DNA from: a virus
Direction: 5' to 3' (one strand)
IMG/VR virus record: IMGVR_UViG_3300047323_000042
Span: 1 to 21,465 of that record
DNA: 21,465 nucleotides
The notes under the pieces are model-generated. The model saw only the letters and a program-made list of their open reading frames with translations. It was not told where the DNA came from and made no database searches. Positions 1-6,172 of this stretch are shown here, in pieces (within the stretch, counting starts at the first letter, position 1; every line of letters begins with the position of its first letter). A program made the translations under genes and the position numbers.

Positions 1-167
1 AAGACGATGTGGTCAAGGCCAATTATGAAGTGCCGCGCCGGATTCAGACGAAGCTCCACACCCTCAAGACATGGGGGAGAATCGAAAACCTAAAGGGGTT
101 CGTGTCTGAGGCGCTTGAGAAAGCGCTGGATCGAGAGATCGCCGCGGCCGAGCGGGAAGGGTACTGA
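1..167 (+). CDS. Ribbon-helix-helix DNA-binding protein, C-terminal part (5' end outside window)
   Basis: The frame is open from the left edge and ends in TGA at 165-167; the start lies outside the window. The visible 54 residues read as a basic beta strand (VKANYEVP), an amphipathic helix (RRIQTKLHTLKTWG) and a second helix (FVSEALEKALDREIAAAE). This is the layout of the ribbon-helix-helix (Arc/CopG/ParG) fold, in which the strand pairs in a dimer and contacts the DNA major groove. The stop overlaps the start of the next gene by one base (TGATG), so the two are probably translationally coupled. Small RHH proteins often act as centromere-binding partners of ParA, or as copy-number or transcription repressors. 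Which applies cannot be told here, because the upstream gene is missing. The fold call is moderate; the partition role is only a hypothesis. Confidence 0.6.
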   Translation, partial: DDVVKANYEVPRRIQTKLHTLKTWGRIENLKGFVSEALEKALDREIAAAEREGY

Positions 168-715
168 TGAACGATCAGCCGGAGTTGTGGGAAGAATTGA
201 AGGTCGAGAATCACTGGTTCCACGTCGTGCGCGCGATGATCCAGCGCGACAAGATCGCCGAAATGGGCGTATATGCGTGGGCGGTGTACTGCGTGCTCAA
301 AAGTTATGCCGCGCTCGATACGGGAAAATCCTATCCTGGGCGCGATGCGATAGCCAAGCACGTCGGAATCTCGCTGGATACGGTCGACAGGGCGCTGACA
401 AAGCTGGACGAGATGGGGATCGTTGCGCGAAGGAAACTCGGGCGAAGCAATTCGTATGAACTGACGGAGCAAATACCGATGACCGCGGCAAATGGCGAGA
501 TCGCAATGCACGGCGAGGCAAAGTACATACCGATGCAGTTTCAACAGGTTTTAGACCAGCTGAAGGCGTTCGCGGCGAGCGGGAGTATGCAGGGAGGTCT
601 AGAGGTCAAGATCGTCTTAAACGCCAATTTCCTGACTGGCTCGCATGCGACCGTCAACAACTACAACGCGCCGGCCGTGGTCGGAGTCGAAGTTACCCCC
701 AAGAAGTCAGACTGA
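167..715 (+). CDS. Winged-helix replication-type initiator / DNA-binding protein
   Basis: This 182-residue protein starts at ATG 167 with GGAAGG about 6 nt upstream. Residues about 25-100 look like a winged helix-turn-helix: a helical lead (YAWAVYCVLKSYAALDTG), then GRDAIAKHVGISLDTVDRAL as the HTH with its recognition helix, then LDEMGIVARRKLGRSNSYEL as the wing. This arrangement is common in phage and plasmid replication proteins (HTH_36/DnaD-like N-termini) and in some regulators. The C-terminal 80 residues have no motif I recognise. It is coupled to the RHH gene upstream and followed directly by an origin-like region with three palindromic repeats, which makes it the obvious candidate to bind them. 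A role purely in transcription cannot be excluded. HTH fold: fairly sure. Replication role: inferred from context. Confidence 0.65.
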   Translation: MNDQPELWEELKVENHWFHVVRAMIQRDKIAEMGVYAWAVYCVLKSYAALDTGKSYPGRDAIAKHVGISLDTVDRALTKLDEMGIVARRKLGRSNSYELTEQIPMTAANGEIAMHGEAKYIPMQFQQVLDQLKAFAASGSMQGGLEVKIVLNANFLTGSHATVNNYNAPAVVGVEVTPKKSD

Positions 716-740
716 GTTATCCCATCTAAAGACTTTAAGA

Positions 741-757
741 TATATAGAATCTATATA
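741..757. promoter_or_regulatory. 17-bp AT-rich perfect palindrome
   Basis: TATATAGA-A-TCTATATA is a perfect inverted repeat around a single central base. It ends 2 nt before the first GC-rich repeat. It could be a repressor operator, an easily melted element of the origin, or both. It also contains -10-like TATA hexamers on each strand, so it could overlap divergent promoters. Confidence 0.5.
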
Positions 758-759
758 GT

Positions 760-840
760 GCCGCTGGCCAGCGGCGTATTCGCCTTGATAAGCCGCTCAC
801 CAGCGGCGTATCGAAAAATGATAGGCCGCTCGCCAGCGGC
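760..840. repeat. Three iteron-like palindromic repeats, GCCGCTNNCCAGCGGC
   Basis: Copies lie at 760-775, 792-807 and 825-840. Fourteen of 16 positions are identical in all three, and the first copy is a perfect 16-bp palindrome. Start-to-start spacing is 32 and 33 bp, close to three helical turns, so bound proteins would sit on one face of the DNA. Conservation extends outward: an ATA(A/G) or similar triplet precedes each copy, and GTAT follows the first two. No U-tract follows any copy, which argues against terminators. The likely binder is the winged-helix or RHH protein encoded upstream. Confidence 0.75.
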
Positions 841-850
841 TAATGAAATG

Positions 851-859
851 TTGTCCACA
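851..859 (+). promoter_or_regulatory. DnaA-box-like nonamer (TTGTCCACA)
   Basis: This differs at one position from the E. coli-type DnaA box TTATCCACA. It sits 11 bp after the last palindromic repeat and 14 bp (start to start) before a perfect box, in the same orientation. Confidence 0.55.
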
Positions 860-864
860 GCAAG

Positions 865-873
865 TTATCCACA
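865..873 (+). promoter_or_regulatory. DnaA box (TTATCCACA)
   Basis: This is an exact match to the consensus DnaA box TTATCCACA and lies beside a second, one-mismatch box in the same orientation. Its placement directly after the repeat array supports recruitment of host DnaA to this origin. Confidence 0.7.
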
Positions 874-929
874 GAAACGGTGCGTAACCCTGTGCGCAAT
901 TTCAGAACGATAACTTCTAATTCGCAAAC

Positions 930-1130
930 ATGAAATCTTGGACCTACGCCGAATTGACCGAAAAGACCGAGCGCGAGATTCGGGACGCCCTCAACGGTCC
1001 CGACAAGGAACTGGGGCGCACGTGGGCATGGGGCGCTTACATGCTGTGGCACAGCTTGACCTCTTTCGAGCAAGGATGGACCCAAGAGGATGACAATCGC
1101 CTAGCGAACACGATCCGGGAATTTCGATAA
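930..1130 (+). CDS. Small hypothetical protein (66 aa)
   Basis: This ORF encodes a 66-residue soluble protein with four tryptophans and many charged residues (KSWTYAELTEKTEREIRDAL at the start). It is predicted mostly helical, with no membrane segment and no motif I recognise. No good Shine-Dalgarno sequence precedes the ATG. In favour of a real gene are a balanced composition and a position that fills the gap between the origin and the methyltransferase on the same strand, ending 8 nt before the next start. It may be a small accessory or regulatory protein of the replication region; function unknown. Confidence 0.5.
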   Translation: MKSWTYAELTEKTEREIRDALNGPDKELGRTWAWGAYMLWHSLTSFEQGWTQEDDNRLANTIREFR

Positions 1131-1138
1131 ACTCTATT

Positions 1139-2143
1139 ATGTCAACTAGTAAAATGAAAATCCCTTTTGGCCTTCATCGACGCATCCCCCAGGCGCGACG
1201 TGTTCTTGAACTTCTGGCACAGACCACCAGCGAGCGCGATGCCGCTAGACGCGAGATTCAATCGCTAAACGCTACCCTCACGCAGACGCTTCAGAGGAAC
1301 GGAATCCTTGAGCGCGCTTTGGTGGAGCGCGTCAGCCAACAGCACCCGCTGCTATACGGAAACACTGACGCTCAAATGGGCGAAAGGGCAAAACGCATTT
1401 GGTCGCTGTTGCGCCCGATGGATGCAGTCGGAAAGCGTCTTATTCGCAAAGGTCGCCCACATGATGGCGGATATGCGATGATCGACCACGGCCTACAAGG
1501 TGCGATAGCTTATTCGCTCGGCATCAACGACGATGTATCGTGGGATCTGGACATGGCAGCAATGGGATGCCAGATCTACCAGTATGACCACACAATTGAC
1601 CGCCTGCCGGTAGACCATCCGAATTTCCACTGGTTCAAAAAGGGGATCGCGGCGTCGCCGTCGGCTGATGGAATGCTTGACCGCCTTGATGATTTGATTG
1701 CGCACAACGGACACGCGGGCCGATCAGACTTGATCTTGAAGATGGATATAGAGGGCTTTGAATGGGAGGTTTTCGAAGCAATGGCCCCGCAGATGCTCGC
1801 GCAGTTCTCGCAGATCACTTTGGAAGCTCACTCGCTTGCGCTCGCAGATGCCCCGCTACACAAGAAGATCGTCGGCGCACTATCAAAGCTGTACGCAGTT
1901 CATCAACCAGTGCATGTCCATGCGAACAATCATGGCTATGTCGGCGTGATCGGCGGGGTGATGATCCCTGACACGATGGAAGTCACGTATGTGCGCCGCG
2001 CCGATCACTGCTTCATGCCATGCGCGCGAATGTTCCCGAGCGAAATTGATATGGCGTGCCGGCCCGATGTGCCTGATTTTTTCCTTGGCGCACTGGGCGC
2101 TCTCCCCGAGCCAGAGCTAGAGGAGAGCCGCGCCAGTGCCTAG
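1139..2143 (+). CDS. FkbM/METTL24-like SAM-dependent methyltransferase with N-terminal coiled coil
   Basis: The first about 70 residues form a heptad-like coiled coil (RRVLELLAQTTSERDAARRE onward). From about residue 80 the protein resembles the Methyltransf_22/FkbM type: a DGGY motif near 110, YSLGINDDVSWD as the SAM-binding strand and loop, an acidic strand end (IYQYDHTID), and the hallmark LILKMDIEGFEWEVF, followed by ITLEAH. Such enzymes use SAM to O-methylate sugars or small molecules; the substrate here is unknown. It is not needed for a virion and sits between the origin and the convergent late operon, so it is a likely cargo (moron) gene, perhaps altering surface glycans. Sampled lines are 52-53% G+C, below the late genes. 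Its stop overlaps the stop of the gene on the opposite strand by two bases. Methyltransferase: confident. Substrate and role: unknown. Confidence 0.8.
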   Translation: MSTSKMKIPFGLHRRIPQARRVLELLAQTTSERDAARREIQSLNATLTQTLQRNGILERALVERVSQQHPLLYGNTDAQMGERAKRIWSLLRPMDAVGKRLIRKGRPHDGGYAMIDHGLQGAIAYSLGINDDVSWDLDMAAMGCQIYQYDHTIDRLPVDHPNFHWFKKGIAASPSADGMLDRLDDLIAHNGHAGRSDLILKMDIEGFEWEVFEAMAPQMLAQFSQITLEAHSLALADAPLHKKIVGALSKLYAVHQPVHVHANNHGYVGVIGGVMIPDTMEVTYVRRADHCFMPCARMFPSEIDMACRPDVPDFFLGALGALPEPELEESRASA

Positions 2144-2673
2144 CGCGCCCGACGGGCGCGGATGACGCCGCCCGCCTGACAGGTGCTAGTCGTGAAATTC
2201 CCCTGAGCCACCAGATACACGGTCGTCGTGGCCGACAGGCTAATCCGCACCACTGGCGTGACCACATTGCCGCCAGCACCAGCAGATTGCGTCCCTGCGA
2301 TATTGGCGAACTGATAGGTCACTAAGGTTGCCGAAGTCGAGCTGACGCCGGCGACTTGAGCGGACATCACGGTCGTCCCTGCCGTATTGAAAATGACCAT
2401 GCCGGAAACGTCCCAATCACCCGCAGTCAGGGAAATCGAAGTGACGTTGGCGGGCGTTCCCGAGGTCAGGCTAACGGTGGTATTAGCTACGGTCGAACTA
2501 ACAAATTCACCGACGCGCCCCGCGCTGGCACTGTCATTGGTCGTTGTTCCGACGATGCTTGAGGCGTTAATGTTGCCCCAGGATGGCGCAGTAGATGAGC
2601 CGGTAGAAGTCAATACCTGCCCGCTGGTCGATCCGGTCGGGTCGATAAGTTGCGGAGGCAATTTAGTTGTCAT
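2140..2673 (-). CDS. Small phage tail appendage / fibre-like protein
   Basis: This 177-residue protein is rich in Ser, Thr, Val, Ala and Gly. Its N-terminal module (PPQLIDPTGSTSGQVLTSTG) is typical of short phage fibre proteins. A beta-rich C-terminal half of alternating strands (VTSISLTAGDWDVSGMVIF, TVYLVAQGNF) resembles the jelly-roll tips of phage appendages. It lacks a signal peptide or membrane segment. The ATG at 2673 has AAGGG 8 nt upstream. It is the last gene of the late array, after the lysis genes, a position often taken by exchangeable receptor-binding or decoration proteins. The assignment rests on style and position, not on a catalytic motif. Confidence 0.55.
   Translation of the reverse strand: MTTKLPPQLIDPTGSTSGQVLTSTGSSTAPSWGNINASSIVGTTTNDSASAGRVGEFVSSTVANTTVSLTSGTPANVTSISLTAGDWDVSGMVIFNTAGTTVMSAQVAGVSSTSATLVTYQFANIAGTQSAGAGGNVVTPVVRISLSATTTVYLVAQGNFTTSTCQAGGVIRARRAR
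2144..2160. other. GC-rich hairpin at the convergent gene junction
   Basis: CGCGCCC-GAC-GGGCGCG is a perfect 7-bp inverted repeat starting directly after the methyltransferase stop codon and lying inside the last codons of the - strand appendage gene. No T-tract follows on either strand, so intrinsic termination is doubtful. It might slow convergent transcription or form the 3' end of the methyltransferase mRNA. Confidence 0.3.
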
Positions 2674-2718
2674 GCGACATCCCTTGCTGATTGATTGAAT
2701 TGGGGATCGGTGGAGCGA

Positions 2719-3261
2719 TCAGCCCCGACTGTCAGACGGCACGCGCGGATCGGCCTGCATCTTTCCGCGGAAGAACGAAGCGACACCGAGCACGGCGCCG
2801 ATCGTCAGCGTCATGTCGGTTGAGAGCGAGACGGGCTGCACATGAAAGAGCGGCAGCAGGAACAGCGACATGATGTAAAAGCCGAACGTGAAGCCGATAA
2901 ACGGGCGCCAGGTATAGGACGGCCAGTGATCCGACTTCGCTTCGCTCTGCATCGTCACGTTGACGTCGCCGATGGCGTCAGAACCGGCTTTAATGCTCGC
3001 CTGTTCGGTCGCCGCGCTGATCTGCGCCATCTGAACCTTGAAGTCGTTGTCAGCCTTCTGAAGCGCTGCAATCGCATCCGGCGAGAGACCCGCCTGAATC
3101 GCCTGCGTCACCTGGTCCGACGTGCCGTCCTGATGCCCGAGCACGGCGCCGCTCACCGCGCGCAACGCAGCGCCCGCCACCATGCCCGCCGGGCCGCCGA
3201 CGACAGACAGCGCCGTCGCCAACGTCGGCGCGACGCCGCCTAGAATCGATTTCCAGTCCAT
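2719..3261 (-). CDS. Holin-like membrane protein (GTA_holin_3TM type)
   Basis: This 180-residue membrane protein has a hydrophobic, Gly/Ala-rich N-terminal segment (about 8-40), a soluble amphipathic middle rich in Gln, Ala and Lys, then WRPFIGFTFGFYIMSLFLLP (about 119-140) and a last membrane segment at about 148-166. The TWRP motif ahead of a transmembrane helix is typical of the three-TM holin family first described in gene transfer agents. It starts 1 nt after the TGA of the endolysin gene, with AAGGGG about 6 nt before the ATG, so both are made from one message. It would make the inner-membrane lesion that releases the lysozyme. Family call good; its role relative to the one-TM protein upstream (holin versus antiholin) is open. 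Confidence 0.75.
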   Translation of the reverse strand: MDWKSILGGVAPTLATALSVVGGPAGMVAGAALRAVSGAVLGHQDGTSDQVTQAIQAGLSPDAIAALQKADNDFKVQMAQISAATEQASIKAGSDAIGDVNVTMQSEAKSDHWPSYTWRPFIGFTFGFYIMSLFLLPLFHVQPVSLSTDMTLTIGAVLGVASFFRGKMQADPRVPSDSRG

Positions 3262-3262
3262 G

Positions 3263-3715
3263 TCAGACCCCTTTGCGCATCATGTCGGCGAGGCGCTGCG
3301 CCCTGCCCTTTACCTGAGTGGCCCACGTCGAATCAAGCAACTCGTCGGCGGCCGTCGAGAACTTGCCCTGCCGCATGGCAACGAGCGCCTTCTTGAACCC
3401 GAGCAGGCGTGTGATCCCCATGTTGAAACAGAGGTTAGAGAGAGCGCGCTGGCGCACGTCGCTCAGATCCGTCCACCACGGCAGGTTGCTGTCGAGATCG
3501 TGGAAGACGTCTTCGAGATCGTCGTCGAGCAGCGAATTGACCTGCGTATCGTTGAGCGGACATTTCCAGCCGGCCGGCATCGGATGCGCTTGCAAGTTGT
3601 GTCCGACGCCGACGGTATCGATGCCCTTCGTATCCTTGTAGACCGAATAACGGACACCCTCGTCGCGGCGCAGTTCGGCGATCAGCTTTTGAAGGTTTTC
3701 GTTATTCATCGACAT
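3263..3715 (-). CDS. Endolysin, T4-type lysozyme (glycoside hydrolase family 24)
   Basis: This is a muramidase that cleaves the peptidoglycan glycan backbone at lysis. Near the N-terminus E19, D28 and T34 have exactly the spacing of the T4 lysozyme triad (E11, D20, T26), within RRDEGVRYSVYKDTKGIDTV and the following GVGH. The family's C-terminal helical lobe follows (RALSNLCFNMG, WATQVKGRA). I chose the ATG at 3715 (150 residues) because AAAGGGG lies 6 nt upstream. An upstream extension in the same frame is basic and non-family-like and overlaps the preceding gene. ATG 3709 is also possible. There is no signal or anchor sequence, so export depends on a holin. The start overlaps the one-TM protein gene. 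Confidence 0.9.
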   Translation of the reverse strand: MSMNNENLQKLIAELRRDEGVRYSVYKDTKGIDTVGVGHNLQAHPMPAGWKCPLNDTQVNSLLDDDLEDVFHDLDSNLPWWTDLSDVRQRALSNLCFNMGITRLLGFKKALVAMRQGKFSTAADELLDSTWATQVKGRAQRLADMMRKGV

Positions 3716-3893
3716 TCGCATCCCCTTTTCGCAGGCGCTTGATTGACGCGTAAATCTGCAGCGCCGTGTAAATGACCGATAGCGCGAGCAATACGCGCGG
3801 GAAATTCGTGTCGCTCCACGCAAGCGCAGTCGCGTACCAGGGAGGCGCGACTTGAGCGACCGTTTGAGCGACGGCCGATGCGGCTTCTTTCAT
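3702..3893 (-). CDS. Small one-TM membrane protein, candidate holin or antiholin
   Basis: This 63-residue protein has a soluble, Ala-rich N-terminus, one clear membrane segment (about 31-50, FPRVLLALSVIYTALQIYAS) and a charged tail (IKRLRKGDANVDE), as in small phage holins. It is the first gene after the tailspike terminator and overlaps the endolysin start, a standard place for a holin. GGAAA sits about 6 nt before the ATG. Since a second holin-type protein lies after the endolysin, this one might be the holin, a pinholin-like partner or an antiholin. No family is recognised with certainty. Confidence 0.6.
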   Translation of the reverse strand: MKEAASAVAQTVAQVAPPWYATALAWSDTNFPRVLLALSVIYTALQIYASIKRLRKGDANVDE

Positions 3894-3909
3894 TGGGTTT
3901 CCAGAAATG

Positions 3910-3930
3910 AAAAGCCGCCCGAAGGCGGCT
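3910..3930 (-). terminator. Intrinsic terminator after the tailspike gene
   Basis: On the - strand AGCCGCC-TTCG-GGCGGCT forms a 7-bp stem with a stable UUCG tetraloop, followed by TTTTC. It lies directly after the tailspike stop codon and before the lysis cassette. The + strand also carries a short T run (GTGTTTT), so it may work weakly in both directions. Confidence 0.8.
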
Positions 3931-3935
3931 GTGTT

Positions 3936-6122
3936 TTACGCGTACTGTCCACCGGTCGATGTTGAGCCGGCTGCGCCGCCGGGGAAGTAGCTGGCGCCGC
4001 CCCCGTTCGTGAAGATCGTTCCGTTGAGCGTGGCCGAATAACGCACGCCAGTCACGCTGCCGCTGACGCTGTAAGTCACGCCTGGAACAGTGATCGACGC
4101 GCTTTGCCCTGCGTTCGCAAACGTCGTGAACGGCAGCGTGCCGCTAAGAGTGACGGCCGTAGCACCCGAGTTCTGGATCAGGCCGCCTAGCGAAACGTTC
4201 ATGTGAAACAGAGCCAGCCCGGTGACTGAGTAGTTGCTACCAATCAGCACCTGTCCAAAGTTGCTCGCCAGCAAGTGCGAGCCACCGCCAAACGAGCCGA
4301 ACGTCACGCCGGAGCCGATATTGACAACGCCGTAATTCGTTGCGGCGACGCCTCCATTGATGTTCATCCCGCTAACGTTCAGGCTGACGCCTTGCCCCGA
4401 TGCCGTAAAACTTCCGTTCACGACCACATTTTGAGGCGATCCAGGATTGCCGACGAATGAGATGCTTCCGTTGACAGAGGTCGAGAGCGTCGCACCCGCG
4501 CTATATGTCCCGTCACGCAAGGCGATAAAGGCGCCGCCCCCGTTCAGGTCCAGTTGCTTGAATGTGTTGACGGCCTTCTGAATCGTCCGGAACGGCTGCG
4601 TGTCATGGCCTGTCCCGGTACTATCGTTTCCGCCAACCGGGTCGACATACAGCGTAGGGACGCCGCCCGACTGCTGATAGATGAACGGCCGCGCGCCGCA
4701 TCCGTTGTACTGGAAGTTATTCGCCGCCGTGAATCCGGTGTCTACAAACGTCGTCCCGCCCACAACTACCGCATCACCGGTCCCGACGTTGACGAACATT
4801 TGCGGACTGTTCGGTGTCGTGATACCCATCGGGATTTTGTAGAGCTGGCAGGAACTATGCTCGCCAGTGCAATAGACGGCATGGTTAGACTGGTCCAGTT
4901 CGCCAAGGTCATAGACGTTGTTGATGTTGCCGTTCGTGCCGGTGGAGCTGAATTCCTGATACACGCCGGTCCATACGTCATCAACATAGAAGGCCCGGCA
5001 GCGATTGCCCTGGAACGCATTGTCGCTCGTGCCCGTCGCCTGCATGTAGAAGGCGCCGCCCGTCGTGTTTGCCACGTCCTGGCAGTGAAAGATGAACCGA
5101 GACTCAAGATCGAGTTCGAAGCAGTAGTTGCTTGAGTTGTCGCAAGTCACGAACCAAGCCGCCACGCAGTTCTGAATCGTGTCCGAGTAGATTTTCAGGA
5201 ACGCGGAGTTGTAGATATAGACGCCGTACTTGTACCCGCTCAAACTCGGCAGAACGTAGAGCTCAGCGTTCGGAACAATCGTCCCGCCGCCCTGATAAAG
5301 CCCGCTGAAGCTGAAGCCGTAAATGGACGAAGCCTTGCCGGGCCCGACCATTTTCGCGCCGGCCGCATCGATCCGTTTGCAGCTCGCCGGAACCGTGATG
5401 GTTGCGGTAGTCTTGAATGTCTTGCCGGGCGGGAAAAAGACGTATGCGTTCGCGCTGATGCAGTTCTGGATCGCGCTCGTGTCGTCAGTGACACCATCGC
5501 CCTTTGCGCCGTAGAGCGGGTCCATGACGCTCACCGTCTGCGTGAGCCGGTTGTACAGGGCCGTTCCGCTTGCCACGCAACTGTCTACCACCGTGCCAGC
5601 GTTTGGCGTTCCAATGGAGATCGTGGTCCCGCTCTTGACGGTCACCTTCGAAACTCCGACCGGAATCGGGGAACTAAAGGTGAGCACCGACCCGCTGAGT
5701 GTCGCCTGGCTGTCGTCCTGATAGGCCGCGTCGAAGTAAATCCAGGTGTTCGACAGCGAACCCGGCGAGACGGTCAGCGTGAGGCTCGCCGTGGTTCCCG
5801 GCGTGAAATCCGTTCCAGCAACAAACACATTGTCTGTGATGTTCCCGGTCAAACCCTCGTTTGTATCTTCGGTGATCTGATCCCAAATCGTCACGCCGCT
5901 GGCGTCTTTCAGAACCTGGCGATACGTGCCGTTGCCCCATATAACCGCTTGACCACGGCTATCAAGTAGGACAGGATTCGTGTTGAGAATCGTGCCGGCG
6001 CGGTCTTGATACGTCGGCATCGGGTTAGTCGTGCCGGGCGCGTAGAAATAGACCGAACCATTAGCGAGCGGTGCGCCGTTCTGATCTATGAACTGCTGCT
6101 TTGCATTCGCAAGAAGCTGCAT
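3936..6122 (-). CDS. Tailspike with head-binding domain and pectate-lyase-like beta-helix
   Basis: This is the receptor-binding tailspike, 728 residues from the ATG at 6122 (GAGG 5 nt upstream). An in-frame ATG at 6149 lies inside a terminator hairpin and is rejected. Residues about 1-92 form a virion-binding module (PLANGSVYFYAPGTTNPMPT ... GQAVIWGNGTYRQVL) laid out like the P22 tailspike head-binding domain. Residues about 101-155 are a beta module (FTPGTT ... FSSPIPVGV) also found in the 184-residue protein at 11133-11687. At about 204 YGAKGDGVTDDTSAIQ opens a pectate_lyase_3-type right-handed beta-helix. A second helix-like region begins near LYVDPVGGNDSTG and runs to the C-terminus. Such spikes bind, and often cleave, surface polysaccharide. 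Catalytic residues cannot be assigned by eye. Confidence 0.88.
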   Translation of the reverse strand: MQLLANAKQQFIDQNGAPLANGSVYFYAPGTTNPMPTYQDRAGTILNTNPVLLDSRGQAVIWGNGTYRQVLKDASGVTIWDQITEDTNEGLTGNITDNVFVAGTDFTPGTTASLTLTVSPGSLSNTWIYFDAAYQDDSQATLSGSVLTFSSPIPVGVSKVTVKSGTTISIGTPNAGTVVDSCVASGTALYNRLTQTVSVMDPLYGAKGDGVTDDTSAIQNCISANAYVFFPPGKTFKTTATITVPASCKRIDAAGAKMVGPGKASSIYGFSFSGLYQGGGTIVPNAELYVLPSLSGYKYGVYIYNSAFLKIYSDTIQNCVAAWFVTCDNSSNYCFELDLESRFIFHCQDVANTTGGAFYMQATGTSDNAFQGNRCRAFYVDDVWTGVYQEFSSTGTNGNINNVYDLGELDQSNHAVYCTGEHSSCQLYKIPMGITTPNSPQMFVNVGTGDAVVVGGTTFVDTGFTAANNFQYNGCGARPFIYQQSGGVPTLYVDPVGGNDSTGTGHDTQPFRTIQKAVNTFKQLDLNGGGAFIALRDGTYSAGATLSTSVNGSISFVGNPGSPQNVVVNGSFTASGQGVSLNVSGMNINGGVAATNYGVVNIGSGVTFGSFGGGSHLLASNFGQVLIGSNYSVTGLALFHMNVSLGGLIQNSGATAVTLSGTLPFTTFANAGQSASITVPGVTYSVSGSVTGVRYSATLNGTIFTNGGGASYFPGGAAGSTSTGGQYA

Positions 6123-6135
6123 GCGTGCCTCAAAT

Positions 6136-6160
6136 AAAAAGCCCCGCACGAAGGCGGGGC
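6136..6160 (-). terminator. Intrinsic terminator after the last ejection-protein gene
   Basis: On the - strand GCCCCGC-CTTCGT-GCGGGGC (arms 6154-6160 and 6141-6147) is followed by TTTTT. It lies in the about 100-bp gap after the ejection protein ending at 6263 and just ahead of the tailspike ribosome-binding site. Confidence 0.8.
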
Positions 6161-6172
6161 CGGGGAGAAAGA

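Larger units (their letters stand above)
716..929. other. Candidate replication origin (gene-free region)
   Basis: This 214-bp stretch between the replication-type gene and the next ORF codes for nothing convincing. In order it holds a 17-bp AT-rich perfect palindrome (741-757), three 16-bp GC-rich palindromic repeats at 760, 792 and 825, and two DnaA-box-like nonamers at 851 and 865. An AT-rich element, regularly spaced repeats and DnaA boxes next to a Rep-like gene is the classic composition of an iteron-type theta origin. Alternatively the repeats could be a centromere or operator for the RHH protein encoded just upstream. The elements are seen directly; the origin function is inferred. 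Confidence 0.6.

Noticed and set aside
760-840. CRISPR-like array (three short repeats at about 32-bp spacing)
   Set aside because: Only three 16-bp repeats with 16-17-bp gaps, partly conserved between copies, and no cas genes. The arrangement fits iterons or operators better.
760-840. Palindromes as transcription terminators of the rep gene
   Set aside because: The stems are GC-rich but no T-run follows any copy, and three evenly phased copies are unlike terminators.
2697-2732. Possible hairpin after the 3-TM holin gene (GGGGATCG ... CGATCAGCCCC)
   Set aside because: The stem is bulged and lacks a T-tract on either strand, so it is not called a terminator.
3716-3823. N-terminal extension of the lysozyme frame
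   Set aside because: The added residues are Arg/Ser-rich and unlike lysozymes, and overlap the one-TM protein gene; a good Shine-Dalgarno sequence serves ATG 3715.
3936-6122. Diversity-generating retroelement variable region in the tailspike
   Set aside because: Considered because some podoviruses of related hosts carry one, but no reverse transcriptase and no template repeat are visible in the window.
6123-6149. Upstream ATG for the tailspike
   Set aside because: It lies inside the terminator hairpin; ATG 6122 has a proper ribosome-binding site after the T-tract.
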